Source: Oceanicaulis sp. HLUCCA04 (GTDB lineage: Bacteria > Pseudomonadota > Alphaproteobacteria > Caulobacterales > Maricaulaceae). Taken from it: DNA of 64,000 nucleotides. Of the stretch, positions 32,825 through 41,569 are shown one piece after another (position 1 is the stretch's first letter; every line of letters begins with the position of its first letter). Both the position numbers and the translations under genes were made by a program. Where the stretch lies: positions 30,458 through 94,457 of the forward strand of contig LJSH01000002.1 of assembly GCA_001314625.1 (NCBI GenBank), in the 5' to 3' direction. Under the pieces are notes generated by a model. It was not told where the DNA came from. It saw nothing but the letters and a program-made list of their open reading frames with translations, and ran no database searches.

Positions 32825-33471
32825 TGAATCACGAACGTGCGTTCGATGCAGCCGCATTTCAGGCCCGGACGGGTGTTTCACGTGAAACACTGGATCGCTT
32901 CATCGTCTGGCACAGGCTGCTCGAAGAATGGTCCCGCCACACCAATCTTGTCGGGCGGGCCACGCTGGACGACTTCTGGTACCGGCACGCGCTCGATAGC
33001 TGGCAATTGCTGGATCTGGCGCCGGACGGAGCGAGTCATTGGGTCGATATCGGAGCTGGCGCGGGCTTCCCGGGCCTCGCCATCGCCTTTGGACTAGAAG
33101 ACCGGCAGGTGACGGGTCGCAAGGTCACGCTGGTGGAATCGGTCGGCAAGAAGGCGGCGTTTCTGCGCGCTGTGCTCTTGCAGACTGGTGTGACCGCCGA
33201 GGTGATTTCCGATCGGGTCGAGGCGCTCAGCGCGCCACCCTCTTGCGATGTCGTGACCGCCCGGGCGGTGGCGTCTCTGGACAAATTGCTCGGATATATG
33301 GCGCCATTTGTGGATAACGGCGCAATAGCGCTGATTCCCAAGGGTGCGCGCCACGTGGAGGAATTGACCCAGGCGCGTAAAAGCTGGAACTTCGAGGAGC
33401 GCCTTCATCCCAGCGTGACCAGCGATGAAGCCGCCATTATCCGCATTGAAAGGCTGAGCCGTGTCCGTTGA
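32824..33471 (+). CDS. rsmG: 16S rRNA m7G527 methyltransferase RsmG
   Basis: 215 residues. SAM-binding motif WVDIGAGAGFPGLAIAFGL, upstream helix HTNLVGRATLDDFWYRHALDSWQLL and downstream VTARAVASLDKLLGYMAPFV are all characteristic of GidB/RsmG. It methylates G527 of 16S rRNA. Start overlaps the mnmG stop; its end overlaps the parA start by 11 bp. parS site 3 lies near its 5' end as codons for Val-Ser-Arg-Glu-Thr, just before the word LDRFIVWHRLLEEW. Confidence 0.95.
   Translation: MNHERAFDAAAFQARTGVSRETLDRFIVWHRLLEEWSRHTNLVGRATLDDFWYRHALDSWQLLDLAPDGASHWVDIGAGAGFPGLAIAFGLEDRQVTGRKVTLVESVGKKAAFLRAVLLQTGVTAEVISDRVEALSAPPSCDVVTARAVASLDKLLGYMAPFVDNGAIALIPKGARHVEELTQARKSWNFEERLHPSVTSDEAAIIRIERLSRVR
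32874..32889. other. parS: parS centromere site 3 (inside rsmG)
   Basis: TGTTTCACGTGAAACA, a perfect palindrome 50 bp into rsmG and about 590 bp upstream of parA. With sites 1 and 2 it makes a cluster spread over 2.4 kb. All three share the same codon frame. Confidence 0.95.
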
Positions 33472-34318
33472 ACCGCGTTCCGAGACAGCGTCGCCCGAAC
33501 GGGCGCCGAAAGTGATTGCCATCGCCAACCAGAAGGGCGGCGTCGGCAAGACGACCACGGCCATCAACCTGGCTACCGCGCTCGCGGCCATCGGCAAGCG
33601 GGTCATCGTTCTCGACCTCGATCCGCAAGGCAATGCCTCGACAGGCCTTGGCGTCCCGCGCACCGAGCGCAAGGCGACAAGCTATGATGTGCTGGTCAAT
33701 GAACGTCCAATGGAAGAGGCGCTCATTGACACCGCCGTCCCGGGCCTGGGTATCATCCCGTCCGATGTGGACCTGTCGGGCGCCGAGCTTGAACTCTCCG
33801 CGGCGCCGCGCCGGTCTTACCGCCTGCGCCACGCCGTCGACAGATTCCGCCGCTTCCTGAGCGCCCGGGCAACCCATTGTGACTATATCCTGATTGATTG
33901 CCCGCCCTCGCTGAACCTGCTCACGGTCAACGCGATGACCGCGGCCGATTCGGTACTGGTTCCCCTGCAGTGCGAGTTCTTCGCGCTGGAAGGGCTTAGC
34001 CAGCTTATGCGCACGGTGGATCTGGTGCGTGGCAATCTCAATAAAAACCTTGTTATACAAGGGGTTGTGCTGACAATGTATGACCGGCGCAATAATCTCT
34101 CGGCGCAGGTGGCTGCCGATGTCCGCACCCATTTCGGTGATCGTGTCTATGAGACGGTGATACCGCGCAATGTGCGCGTCTCCGAAGCTCCCTCTTTTGG
34201 CAAGCCAGTCCTGCTTTACGATCTCGCCTGTCCGGGCTCGCAAGCCTATGTGCGGCTGGCACGTGAACTGGTCCGTCAGGAACGCAGCGCCGCCGGCGCC
34301 CAGGCGGTGCCCGCATGA
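33461..34318 (+). CDS. parA: Chromosome-partitioning ATPase ParA
   Basis: 285 residues from a GTG at 33461. Deviant Walker A IANQKGGVGKTTTAINLATALA, the switch word DLDPQGNASTGLG and the Walker B-like YILIDCPPSLNLLTVNAM identify a type Ia chromosomal ParA without an N-terminal regulator domain. ATP-bound ParA dimers coat the nucleoid and pull ParB-parS complexes poleward. AAGG lies about 8 bp upstream of the GTG, inside rsmG. The stop overlaps parB by 4 bp. The set rsmG-parA-parB is standard for alphaproteobacterial chromosomes. Confidence 0.97.
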   Translation: MSVEPRSETASPERAPKVIAIANQKGGVGKTTTAINLATALAAIGKRVIVLDLDPQGNASTGLGVPRTERKATSYDVLVNERPMEEALIDTAVPGLGIIPSDVDLSGAELELSAAPRRSYRLRHAVDRFRRFLSARATHCDYILIDCPPSLNLLTVNAMTAADSVLVPLQCEFFALEGLSQLMRTVDLVRGNLNKNLVIQGVVLTMYDRRNNLSAQVAADVRTHFGDRVYETVIPRNVRVSEAPSFGKPVLLYDLACPGSQAYVRLARELVRQERSAAGAQAVPA

Positions 34319-35220
34319 GTGCGAATGACCGCTCGCGTGGCCTTGGCAGAGGCCTGTCTGCGCTGCTGGGTGAGGGCGAGGACGCTGACATTTTGCGCAG
34401 CGAGGAGGATGCCGCCAGTCAGGTGTCTGCGTCCGGCGCGCGAAGTCTGTCACTGGATCTGATCGAGCCCAATCCCGACCAGCCCCGCAAGCGCTTCTCG
34501 GAAGACGAGCTGACCACCCTGTCGGCCTCGATTGCCGAACGCGGCGTGTTGCAGCCCATTCTGGTGCGGCCGTCCAAGGGTAAGACCGGGCACTACCAGA
34601 TCGTTGCGGGCGAACGGCGCTGGCGTGCGGCCCAGCGGGCGCGTCTGCATGAAATTCCGGCGGTTATCCGCGAGCTGACGGACCGTGAAACGCTCGAAAT
34701 CGCTATTGTTGAGAATGTTCAGCGTCAGGATCTTAACGCAGTGGAGGAAGCTCGCGGCTATCGCCAGCTGATCGAGGCGTTTGGCCATACCCAGGACGAT
34801 GTCGCGCGCGCCGTCGGGAAATCGCGCGCCCATATCGCCAACACGCTGCGGCTGCTTGCTTTGCCGCCCGCCGTTCTTGACCATCTCGAAGCCGGGCGCC
34901 TGTCCGCCGGTCATGCCCGCGCCATTGCGACAGCGGGCGACCCCGCTGCGCTGGCAGAAAAGATCATTGCAGACGGGATGTCGGTGCGCGGTGCCGAGGC
35001 GCTCGCCCGTAAGGAGCAGGCACCCGAGCGCAAGGCCCGTGCCGGTCGGATGGAAAAGGCCCAGAAAGACGCCGATACGCGGTCGCTGGAAGCTGATCTT
35101 GCCGAGCGGCTGGGGCTTGATGTGGAAATTTCCCATCGCGGCGAGGCGGGCGAAATCCGGATTCGCTACTCGACACTGGAACAGCTCGACGATCTGTGCC
35201 GCCGCCTCTCATCGCGCTAG
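34315..35220 (+). CDS. parB: Chromosome-partitioning CTPase ParB
   Basis: 301 residues. A short N-terminal ParA-contact segment (SRGLGRGLSALLGEGED) is followed by the CTP-binding domain: LIEPNPDQPRKRFSEDEL, IAERGVLQPILVRP, IVAGERRWRAAQRA (the GERR-RA clamp motif) and IVENVQRQDLNAVEEA. The helix-turn-helix that reads parS is VGKSRAHIANTLRLLALP. The C-terminal dimer domain ends DDLCRRL. It loads at parS, slides as a CTP clamp and marks the origin region. It converges with holA across 24 bp. Confidence 0.97.
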   Translation: MSANDRSRGLGRGLSALLGEGEDADILRSEEDAASQVSASGARSLSLDLIEPNPDQPRKRFSEDELTTLSASIAERGVLQPILVRPSKGKTGHYQIVAGERRWRAAQRARLHEIPAVIRELTDRETLEIAIVENVQRQDLNAVEEARGYRQLIEAFGHTQDDVARAVGKSRAHIANTLRLLALPPAVLDHLEAGRLSAGHARAIATAGDPAALAEKIIADGMSVRGAEALARKEQAPERKARAGRMEKAQKDADTRSLEADLAERLGLDVEISHRGEAGEIRIRYSTLEQLDDLCRRLSSR

Positions 35221-35244
35221 CGTCTGCCAGATACACGGTTGCCG

Positions 35245-36273
35245 CTAGCGTGGCGGTGCTGCCGCGCGGGCAAGACGCAGCAAGGTCTCGCCGGCCAAAG
35301 CCTCGGCCGGTGCGCCCGACCGCTTGATCGCCCGTTCGGTCTCAAACGCAATACTGCGGGCACGGGCAATCCGGGCGCGGCTCCATAGCCGCGCCGCGGC
35401 CTGAAAGCGCTGGGCGGGCGGGCCAAAACGCGGCGCACCGGCCCGCGCCATCGCCGCCTGATCGGCGCCCATGAGGTGATAGCGCTCTATCTGGTCGATC
35501 TTTCGCTGCAGGGCCCGCACGATGGCAACCGCGCTGGTACCGGCCTCCAGTGCCCGCTGATACTGGATATCGGCCTGTATGATATCGCCGCCAAGAGCGG
35601 CATCGACGACCTTGTCGAGTGCAGTATCGGCACTTTCGGTAGATATCGCCGCCAGATCTTCAAGCGTGATCTCACCGCCATCTGGCCCTTTGTAAAGGAT
35701 AAGCTTTTCGATCTCCGAGCGGGCCAGCTCCCGGTCGCCTTCCAGGATTGCGGCGAGCGCATGACGCGCATCGGGCGCCAGCGACAGGCCATCGGCCCGG
35801 AAGCTTTCCTCCGCCATGCCAACCAGGTCGCGCGCATTGTCTTCATAGCAGGCGATGGCCGCAGACTTCTTGCCGTCCTCTGCCGCCTTGCGCAGCTTTG
35901 ACGCCTTGGTGAGATTGCCGGTTTCCACCACCAGGCGGCCTTCGGCAGGGGCGGCACCGGCTTCAAACTCGCTGATCCAGCGTCCAACCGCAGCATTGTC
36001 GCCGTTCAGCCGCACCCGCACCAGCCGTTCTCCGCCCATCATCGACATGGCCGCCATCGCGTCCGCCAGTGCTGCCGGATCGGTCTTCAGATCCTCCTCC
36101 GTCAGGCGCGTGACGTTGAACGGATCATCCGGGTCGGGTGATATGGCCGAGGACAGGACGCGCGCCCGTTCGCGCACGAGGCCGGCATCCGGGCCGTAAA
36201 TCACAAAGACACGCAATTCGGGAGGGGGAGATTTTACAAGCCGGTCAATAGTTCCGCCGGACGGCTTGACCAT
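35245..36273 (-). CDS. holA: DNA polymerase III delta subunit
   Basis: 342 residues. Delta-subunit order is visible: N-terminal RVFVIYGPDAGLVRERARVL, then VRLNGDNAAV, the clamp-loader fold with GDRELARSEIEKLILYKG and the C-terminal helical collar (LQRKIDQIERYHLMGAD). It opens the sliding clamp in the clamp loader. The gene starts 3 bp after the lptE stop, so lptE-holA form an operon, conserved widely. leuS, usual upstream of lptE, is not present. Confidence 0.9.
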   Translation of the reverse strand: MVKPSGGTIDRLVKSPPPELRVFVIYGPDAGLVRERARVLSSAISPDPDDPFNVTRLTEEDLKTDPAALADAMAAMSMMGGERLVRVRLNGDNAAVGRWISEFEAGAAPAEGRLVVETGNLTKASKLRKAAEDGKKSAAIACYEDNARDLVGMAEESFRADGLSLAPDARHALAAILEGDRELARSEIEKLILYKGPDGGEITLEDLAAISTESADTALDKVVDAALGGDIIQADIQYQRALEAGTSAVAIVRALQRKIDQIERYHLMGADQAAMARAGAPRFGPPAQRFQAAARLWSRARIARARSIAFETERAIKRSGAPAEALAGETLLRLARAAAPPR

Positions 36274-36275
36274 GG

Positions 36276-36812
36276 TCAGGGGTTCCCGGCAGGCGCCGTA
36301 TCCGGCTGAACCTGGATTTGCTGGCGAACCCGCAAACCCGCAAGGACATCGCGCACAATGGCGTCCGACAATATTTCGGCCGCCCGGCGTTCAGCATTGG
36401 TCCGCGCCGAGATCAGCGCATAGGGTTCGCGCGGCGTCTCAAAGACCACGCGCTCGGTAACCCGGCCGCTTAAAATCTCTTCGCCGGTCCGGGCGAGCCG
36501 GTAACTGGCGCGGATATTCAGTGCCACACGGCTGGCCTGGCCGTCGGCCGAAACACCCAAGGGTACTTGGGCGGTCCGCAACGACACAGACAGAGCCGAA
36601 GCCGGGTTTCGCGCGGTTCCGGTGCGCTCGATCAGGGCTGTCTCGGTCAGATAGGCCAGCCGGGCGTCTCCGCTGACGCTGATGCTCATATTGTCCAGCG
36701 TCTGCGCCGCCCCGCCGCCATAAAGCGGCTGAAAGCCGCACCCGGCCAGAAGCAGGCAGGACATTGCCAGCATCAGTGTCAGGCCAGGTACCGGCAATGC
36801 GCGCATCGTCAT
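36276..36812 (-). CDS. lptE: LPS-assembly lipoprotein LptE
   Basis: 178 residues. Signal peptide with lipobox CLLLAGC giving a lipidated Cys near residue 26, followed by GFQPLYGGG, the LptE hallmark just after the anchor. The rest is the beta-rich fold (AYLTETALIERTG, VALNIRASYRL, VVFETPREPYALISAR) with a C-terminal helix. LptE plugs LptD in the outer membrane and supports LPS export. AAGGAAAC stands 5 bp before the ATG. It precedes holA, the usual order. Confidence 0.9.
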   Translation of the reverse strand: MTMRALPVPGLTLMLAMSCLLLAGCGFQPLYGGGAAQTLDNMSISVSGDARLAYLTETALIERTGTARNPASALSVSLRTAQVPLGVSADGQASRVALNIRASYRLARTGEEILSGRVTERVVFETPREPYALISARTNAERRAAEILSDAIVRDVLAGLRVRQQIQVQPDTAPAGNP

Positions 36813-36839
36813 GTTTCCTTGCGCCTCGGGTCCGCCCGG

Positions 36840-37325
36840 TCAGGAGGACGGAAGCTGGGCAATCCGAAGCTGCCGGGCACGGGTCAGGATGGCGTTCTCA
36901 AGCTGAATGCGTGTTCCCGGATCGACCGTTGCATCGGTCCATTCACCGGTTTCGCTATTGCGGGTCTGGCGGAAGAGCTGAACGCTCAGCGCATCGGCGC
37001 GCAGCCGGCTGTCAAGAATGTAGGCCGTGGCCTTGAAGCGCTCTTCGGGCGCTTCGGGATTGGCATACCAGTCAGTGATGATGACGCCGCCAAACGGGTC
37101 GATCTGGTCAAGCGGCATGAAAGACAATGTGTCCAGCGTCGCGCGCCACAGGAATGTGTTTACGCCAATGCCCGCATCCGGCCCGTCTGCGCTTGGGCCG
37201 CTGCCCAGCAGACCGCCGAACAGGCCGCGATTATCGCTTTCGGTACTCGACCGAGATGCACAGCCTGCTGCCATACTGGCAATGGCGACAACACTCAGAA
37301 CCGTTAAAATCGGCCGTGAGAGCAT
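36840..37325 (-). CDS. DUF3576 domain lipoprotein
   Basis: 161 residues from the ATG at 37325 (GGAGG 9 bp upstream). Lipobox MAAGC at about residue 22, then a variable linker and the DUF3576 core: IGVNTFLWRATLDTLSFMPLDQIDPFGGVIITDWYANPEAPEERFKATAYILD, ending with the helix IQLENAILTRARQLRIAQ. The family is restricted mostly to alphaproteobacteria, often by leuS-lptE-holA, and is probably an envelope lipoprotein of unknown function. It is 27 bp upstream of lptE and in the same direction. Confidence 0.88.
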   Translation of the reverse strand: MLSRPILTVLSVVAIASMAAGCASRSSTESDNRGLFGGLLGSGPSADGPDAGIGVNTFLWRATLDTLSFMPLDQIDPFGGVIITDWYANPEAPEERFKATAYILDSRLRADALSVQLFRQTRNSETGEWTDATVDPGTRIQLENAILTRARQLRIAQLPSS

Positions 37326-37642
37326 GGGGCAAACCTCCAGGGAAATCGGTAAAACTTTGATGTGTGTAAAGCCAACGCGGACAACAAAGACCAGAGCGGG
37401 CCCAAGCGCAACCCGTGACATGTTTCTATAGCACGCAGCCGGGCCGTGGCCAGACCTGTCATGGCAGCCGTGTGCACGGCCCGGGGCACAGGGTTAACCG
37501 TTGCACTCTTGTGACAGTCCGATGTGCAAGCCTGCTGACCCACGGGCGCTGCCTTGACCTCATGACCGGCCCGCGCTCATCTGATCGCTGCGTGTCCGGG
37601 GGAAAAGCGGGGGCGCCACGGCGAGGCCGCGAGAGAAGGTCC
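37326..37642. other. Divergent intergenic region (DUF3576 / porin)
   Basis: 317 bp with no credible gene. TTGACC (37554-37559) followed after 17 bp by TCATCT is a possible but weak promoter for the rightward porin gene. GC-rich repeats such as GCACGGCCCGGGGCAC suggest local secondary structure. A single TTAACC word near 37496 has no second half, so it is not a CtrA full site. Confidence 0.35.
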
Positions 37643-38878
37643 ATGATGAAAGCGCGATGCGCTGATGTGCTGGCCCTTGTTGCTCTCGCGGCCGCGCCTG
37701 TTCCCGGACTGACAATGGCGGGCGCGGCGCTGGCGCAGGATGTTCCTGCTGCGTTCGATACCAGCATTGAATTTGACGCAGACATTCTTCTCTCTCCCGG
37801 TGCAACGGACGCGGCGAATGCCGGGCCCTATGGCGAAATCCGCCTGGGTCTCACGACTGACCGCATTCTTGAAAACACGCACCAGATCGGATTTGCCGGC
37901 ACGCTTGTGGCGCGGCGCGATTCCGGGCGTGCGGGGCTTGGCCAGAGCGTTGGCGACTGCCCGCCAGGCATTGCTGACTGTTTCAGCGTTGGCGGCCTCG
38001 CCCCGGTTGGCACGTTCAGCGGTCTGACGGCCGTTTCAGGCATTGCCGGCGACGATCCCGCCATCGGCGTCGAGACGGCCTTCGTCTACTGGCGCGGCGG
38101 GTATGTTGAGGTGCGTGGCGGCTACGGGCCTGGCGCTGCCGCGCTGGAGAGCGAACCCTTGCCCGGTGCTTTCTGGCTGATGCGCGCCGATGCGGCGCGA
38201 ATCGACCCGTCGGGCCGCAATCTTGCCTCCACCACCAACACGCTTTCCGGTCACGCTCCCAAAATCCTCGTCCAGAGCGTCCGGCTCGCGGGTTTTCGCG
38301 CCGCCGCCTCTTTCACACCCGACCGCGATGTTTGCGGCGCAACGTATTGCCGTGCGGATCCGGTGCCCGGTGTGCTGGCCGCGGCGCGGGTCCGGCACAT
38401 TGCCGAGCTCGGCCTGTCTTTCGATCACCGGTTTGCGCAAGCCGGGGTGCGCTGGACGGCGGGTCTGGGTCTCTCGCATGGCCAGGCATCCGGCCCCGAT
38501 AGCATATTCTACGAAGACCCCTGGGCATTGTCGGCCCGCATCATTCGCAGCGAGGGCCCGTGGACGGCCGGTGTCAGCGCCCTGATCAGCAATGAGGGTG
38601 TTTCAGGCGCCGCCTACCGCGCCCAGTCCGCGTCCGTTTCCTATGAAAGCGGAGACTGGTTGTTCAGCCTTGAAGCGTCCGGCGCCCAATCGAGCCTTGT
38701 TCACGCCCGCAGCCATACCCTGATGGCCGCGGCGTCGCGTTTTATCGAGCCGGGCATTATTGTGGGTGCGGGTATCGAGCACACCGATGCCGAACGCGCG
38801 GCCGTCCAGGGGGGGGTGCGAACCGGGGATTCCAGTGCCGGGACACGGGTCTTCCTCGAAGCAGGGTTGCGCTTTTGA
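37643..38878 (+). CDS. Outer-membrane porin-like protein
   Basis: 411 residues. Signal peptide (LTMAGAALAQ, cut near residue 30), then a long beta-rich chain with alternating aromatic strands (YGEIRLGLTTDRI, HQIGFAGTLVARRD, AFVYWRGGYVEVRGGYGPG, GWLFS-type strands) and the C-terminal strand VFLEAGLRF ending in Phe. This is a Gram-negative general porin architecture (Porin_4-like). The pair CGATYC and another Cys pair (DCPPGIADC) may form extracellular-loop disulfides. No pore selectivity can be inferred. AAGG precedes the ATG. Confidence 0.75.
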   Translation: MMKARCADVLALVALAAAPVPGLTMAGAALAQDVPAAFDTSIEFDADILLSPGATDAANAGPYGEIRLGLTTDRILENTHQIGFAGTLVARRDSGRAGLGQSVGDCPPGIADCFSVGGLAPVGTFSGLTAVSGIAGDDPAIGVETAFVYWRGGYVEVRGGYGPGAAALESEPLPGAFWLMRADAARIDPSGRNLASTTNTLSGHAPKILVQSVRLAGFRAAASFTPDRDVCGATYCRADPVPGVLAAARVRHIAELGLSFDHRFAQAGVRWTAGLGLSHGQASGPDSIFYEDPWALSARIIRSEGPWTAGVSALISNEGVSGAAYRAQSASVSYESGDWLFSLEASGAQSSLVHARSHTLMAAASRFIEPGIIVGAGIEHTDAERAAVQGGVRTGDSSAGTRVFLEAGLRF

Positions 38879-38976
38879 CACGCTTTGCCCGGATTCACAC
38901 GCGGTGGCGCATCTAAACTGTTGGGTTCGGCCCGTTCCTGGCCTATCGTCCTAGTCAGTAGTGTTCGGAGAAGACC

Positions 38977-39540
38977 ATGCGTCTGTCCCTTTCAGTCCTG
39001 ACGGCTTTGCCGGCCGCGATGGCGCTTGCCACCGCGCCGTCGGCTTATGCCGCCGATGAAGGGGCCGCAGAGGGCTTCAATCTGCGGGGCACCGCCTTTT
39101 CCGACCTGACCTCGCTCGAGCGCTTGCAGGATCTGGCTGATCAGGCTCAGGCCGATCAGCAAGAAGCGCCCCGCGCGCCGGATGCGCGCCGTGACGCGCT
39201 GCTTTCCATGCCGGACACACCCACGGCCTCGGCAACTGCGTGGCAGCAGCGCTTCACGATAGCGCCCGCTGGCCGTATGGCTTCGGTCTGGGGCGAGCAG
39301 GCAGAGCAGTTCCGTTTCTCTGCGGGGGAACGCTGGGGCATCTCGCTGGGCATTTCCCAACGTATGCGCGGACAATCCTTCGAATTGCAGGATGTCAGCG
39401 CCGGGGCGTTTTATGCGCTGACTGACCGGGTGCGCATTGGCGGTGAATTCCGCTTCACCGCTCCCGAAGAAGACATTTTCGGTGAAGAGCCTGATAGCCG
39501 CGCGCCGCAGCTGCGCTTTGAATCGGCTTTCCGCTTCTAG
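38977..39540 (+). CDS. ntrZ: NtrZ-like periplasmic regulatory protein
   Basis: 187 residues with a signal peptide (ATAPSAYA cut near 26). A Gln/Ala-rich helical segment (LERLQDLADQAQADQQ) is followed by a beta-rich C-terminal half: WGISLGISQRM, FELQDVSAGAFYALTDRVRIGGEFRF and the end LRFESAFRF. This pattern resembles NtrZ, the periplasmic regulator of the NtrY sensor kinase in Caulobacter, but no ntrYX genes are near, so the name is tentative. It ends directly against the stop of the next, convergent gene. Confidence 0.55.
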   Translation: MRLSLSVLTALPAAMALATAPSAYAADEGAAEGFNLRGTAFSDLTSLERLQDLADQAQADQQEAPRAPDARRDALLSMPDTPTASATAWQQRFTIAPAGRMASVWGEQAEQFRFSAGERWGISLGISQRMRGQSFELQDVSAGAFYALTDRVRIGGEFRFTAPEEDIFGEEPDSRAPQLRFESAFRF

Positions 39541-40299
39541 TCACTCTCCCTTCGCGCAAGACTGCCGGCACAGCGTCTCCACGCTGGCGATAAGCCGTTC
39601 AATGTCAGCCGGGCCAGACAGCCGGTGATCGCCGCCCTTGGTCAGGTGGAGGCTGACATCGCTGGATTTGAGCGCCTCACACACCGCCATTGCGTGCTGC
39701 CAGGGCACATCGGCGTCGGCCATGCCCTGCAATATGCGAACGGGCCCGTCAAAGCCGATACCTGAATCAAGCAGCAGCCATTGGCGCGCCTCTTCAATAA
39801 GGCCGCGTGTGATGATGCGTGGCTCACCATAGTCTGACGGCTCGGCCCACTCGCCGGCCTCCATAATTTGCTGGCGCACGGCGTCGGAAAGCCGGTCCCA
39901 CATGAGCTTTTCGGTAAAATCGGGCGCGGGCGCGACCAGCACCAGACCCGCGACACGCTCTGGCCGGGCCAGCGCCGCCAGCAAGGCGATCCACGCACCC
40001 ATCGAAGATCCCACAAGGATTTGCGGACCGTCCGTGAGGGTGTCTATCACCGCCAGCGCATCCTTGCGCCAGTGCCCGACGCGCGCATCGCGCCAGTCTC
40101 CGTTGCTCTGACCGTGCGCGAAATAGTCGAAACGCACAAAGGCGCGGCCCTCCCGATGCGCCCAGCTGTCCAGCGCCAGCGCCTTGGTGCCTTCCATGTC
40201 CGAGCGCAGACCGCCGAGCCAGACAATGCCCGGTCCGGTGCCGGAATGGCGGGCGTAGGCGAGGTGGAGGCCGTCGCCCCGGTCAAGAAGCTGTGTCAT
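39541..40299 (-). CDS. Alpha/beta hydrolase
   Basis: 252 residues. N-terminal LHLAYARHSGTGPGIVWLGGL holds the oxyanion turn, nucleophile elbow LVGSSMGAWIALL (Ser), acid in GMADADVPW and His in KGGDHRL. This is the serine-hydrolase family called acyl-CoA/BEM46-like in alphaproteobacteria; palmitoyl-protein thioesterase ABHD10-like members look very similar. Substrate unknown. Its stop codon abuts the ntrZ-like stop with no spacing. It starts 112 bp from the divergent glycosyltransferase operon. Confidence 0.88.
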   Translation of the reverse strand: MTQLLDRGDGLHLAYARHSGTGPGIVWLGGLRSDMEGTKALALDSWAHREGRAFVRFDYFAHGQSNGDWRDARVGHWRKDALAVIDTLTDGPQILVGSSMGAWIALLAALARPERVAGLVLVAPAPDFTEKLMWDRLSDAVRQQIMEAGEWAEPSDYGEPRIITRGLIEEARQWLLLDSGIGFDGPVRILQGMADADVPWQHAMAVCEALKSSDVSLHLTKGGDHRLSGPADIERLIASVETLCRQSCAKGE

Positions 40300-40411
40300 G
40301 GGGAGCCTTTACCTGGCCGTTGGCGTTTGCCCGTTGGATGGCCCATCTTTATGACTAGCCCTCGCGGGTTCAACCGCTTCACCGCACATATATCCGGAAC
40401 GCGCAACGCCG

Positions 40412-41569
40412 ATGAAAATTCTCCAGCTAATTCCGGAGCTTGACGCAGGCGGGGCAGAGCGCACCACGATTGATGTGGCCGAGGCTATTGTGCAGGCAGG
40501 CGGCGAGGCCTGGGTGGCGAGCCGTGGCGGGCGGCTCGAAAGCGAGCTGGAACAGGCAGGCGGCAAGCTGGTCCGGCTCGACATGAAAACGAAAAATCCG
40601 TTCACGATCCGGGCGAATGCCCGCCGCCTCGCCGCACTGGCATCCGGTAACGGCATCGGCATCATTCATGCCAGATCCCGGGCGCCGGCATGGAGCGGCC
40701 TGTGGGCGGCGCGCCAGGCCGGCATCGCTTTCGTGACCACCTATCACGGCACCTATAATGCGCGCACTTCGGTGAAGCGCCTTTACAATTCGGTGATGGC
40801 GCGCGGCGATGCGGTAATCGCCAATTCGCGTTTCATTGCCGAGCATGTGCGCATCGAGCACGGCGCGGTGCTGGCAGCCAAGCGCGCCGATCTCTCGCAT
40901 CTGCATGTAATTCCGCGCGGCGTGGACTTTTCGCGGCTGGATCCCGCGCGCGTCGACGCGCTGCATGTCGAGGGGTTGCGGGCCACCTGGCTCGATGGCC
41001 GTGAGGCGCCCATTATCCTTTTGCCCGCGCGTCTGACGGCATGGAAAGGCCAGCAGCTGGCCATTGAAGCCCTCGCCCGCTTGAAGGGCCGTCTGGACGG
41101 CCCCTTGCCGGTTCTGGTGTGTGCAGGCGATGCGCAAGGACGCGGCGACTATGTTCACAGCCTGCGCGATCAGGCTGCCGCGTCCGGAGTGGCCCTGGTC
41201 CTTCCCGGGCATGTGGAAGACATGGCCAGCGCCTATATGGCCGCCGATATCGTCATCAATCCCTCGACCGACCCCGAAGCCTTCGGCCGCACGCTGGCAG
41301 AGGCGATGGTGATGGAACGCCCCGTCATCGCCGCCGCCCATGGCGGACCGCTGGAGATACTTTCAGACAGCGAAACCGGCTGGCTGTTCAGGCCTGGTGA
41401 TCCCGATGCTCTGGCAGCGCGTATCCATGCTGTATTGACGACTGATGCCGCAACGCGAAAATTGCGCGGGCAATCGGCCCGCCAACGTGTTATCGCCCAC
41501 TATTCGCGCAAGGCGCTGCAGGGATCGACCTTGCAGGTATACAAAGAGCTTCTAGACTGTCGCCAATGA
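40412..41569 (+). CDS. Glycosyltransferase family 4
   Basis: 385 residues, GT-B fold. N-terminal LIPELDAGGAERTTIDVAEAI, the linker DVVIANSRFIAEHV-like segment (AVIANSRF), nucleotide-binding VIPRGVDFSRLDP and ILLPARLTAWKGQQLAIEAL, and the donor-site signature NPSTDPEAFGRTLAEAMVMERPVIAAAHGG with E-x7-E. Retaining transferase acting on LPS core, capsule or a similar envelope glycan. Its stop overlaps the next glycosyltransferase by 4 bp, so both act in one pathway. Confidence 0.92.
   Translation: MKILQLIPELDAGGAERTTIDVAEAIVQAGGEAWVASRGGRLESELEQAGGKLVRLDMKTKNPFTIRANARRLAALASGNGIGIIHARSRAPAWSGLWAARQAGIAFVTTYHGTYNARTSVKRLYNSVMARGDAVIANSRFIAEHVRIEHGAVLAAKRADLSHLHVIPRGVDFSRLDPARVDALHVEGLRATWLDGREAPIILLPARLTAWKGQQLAIEALARLKGRLDGPLPVLVCAGDAQGRGDYVHSLRDQAAASGVALVLPGHVEDMASAYMAADIVINPSTDPEAFGRTLAEAMVMERPVIAAAHGGPLEILSDSETGWLFRPGDPDALAARIHAVLTTDAATRKLRGQSARQRVIAHYSRKALQGSTLQVYKELLDCRQ

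Noticed and set aside
35215-35250. Two CGCTAGCG palindromes at the parB and holA stop codons
   Set aside because: Each simply contains the TAG stop in a GC-rich context; the pair forms no strong terminator stem.
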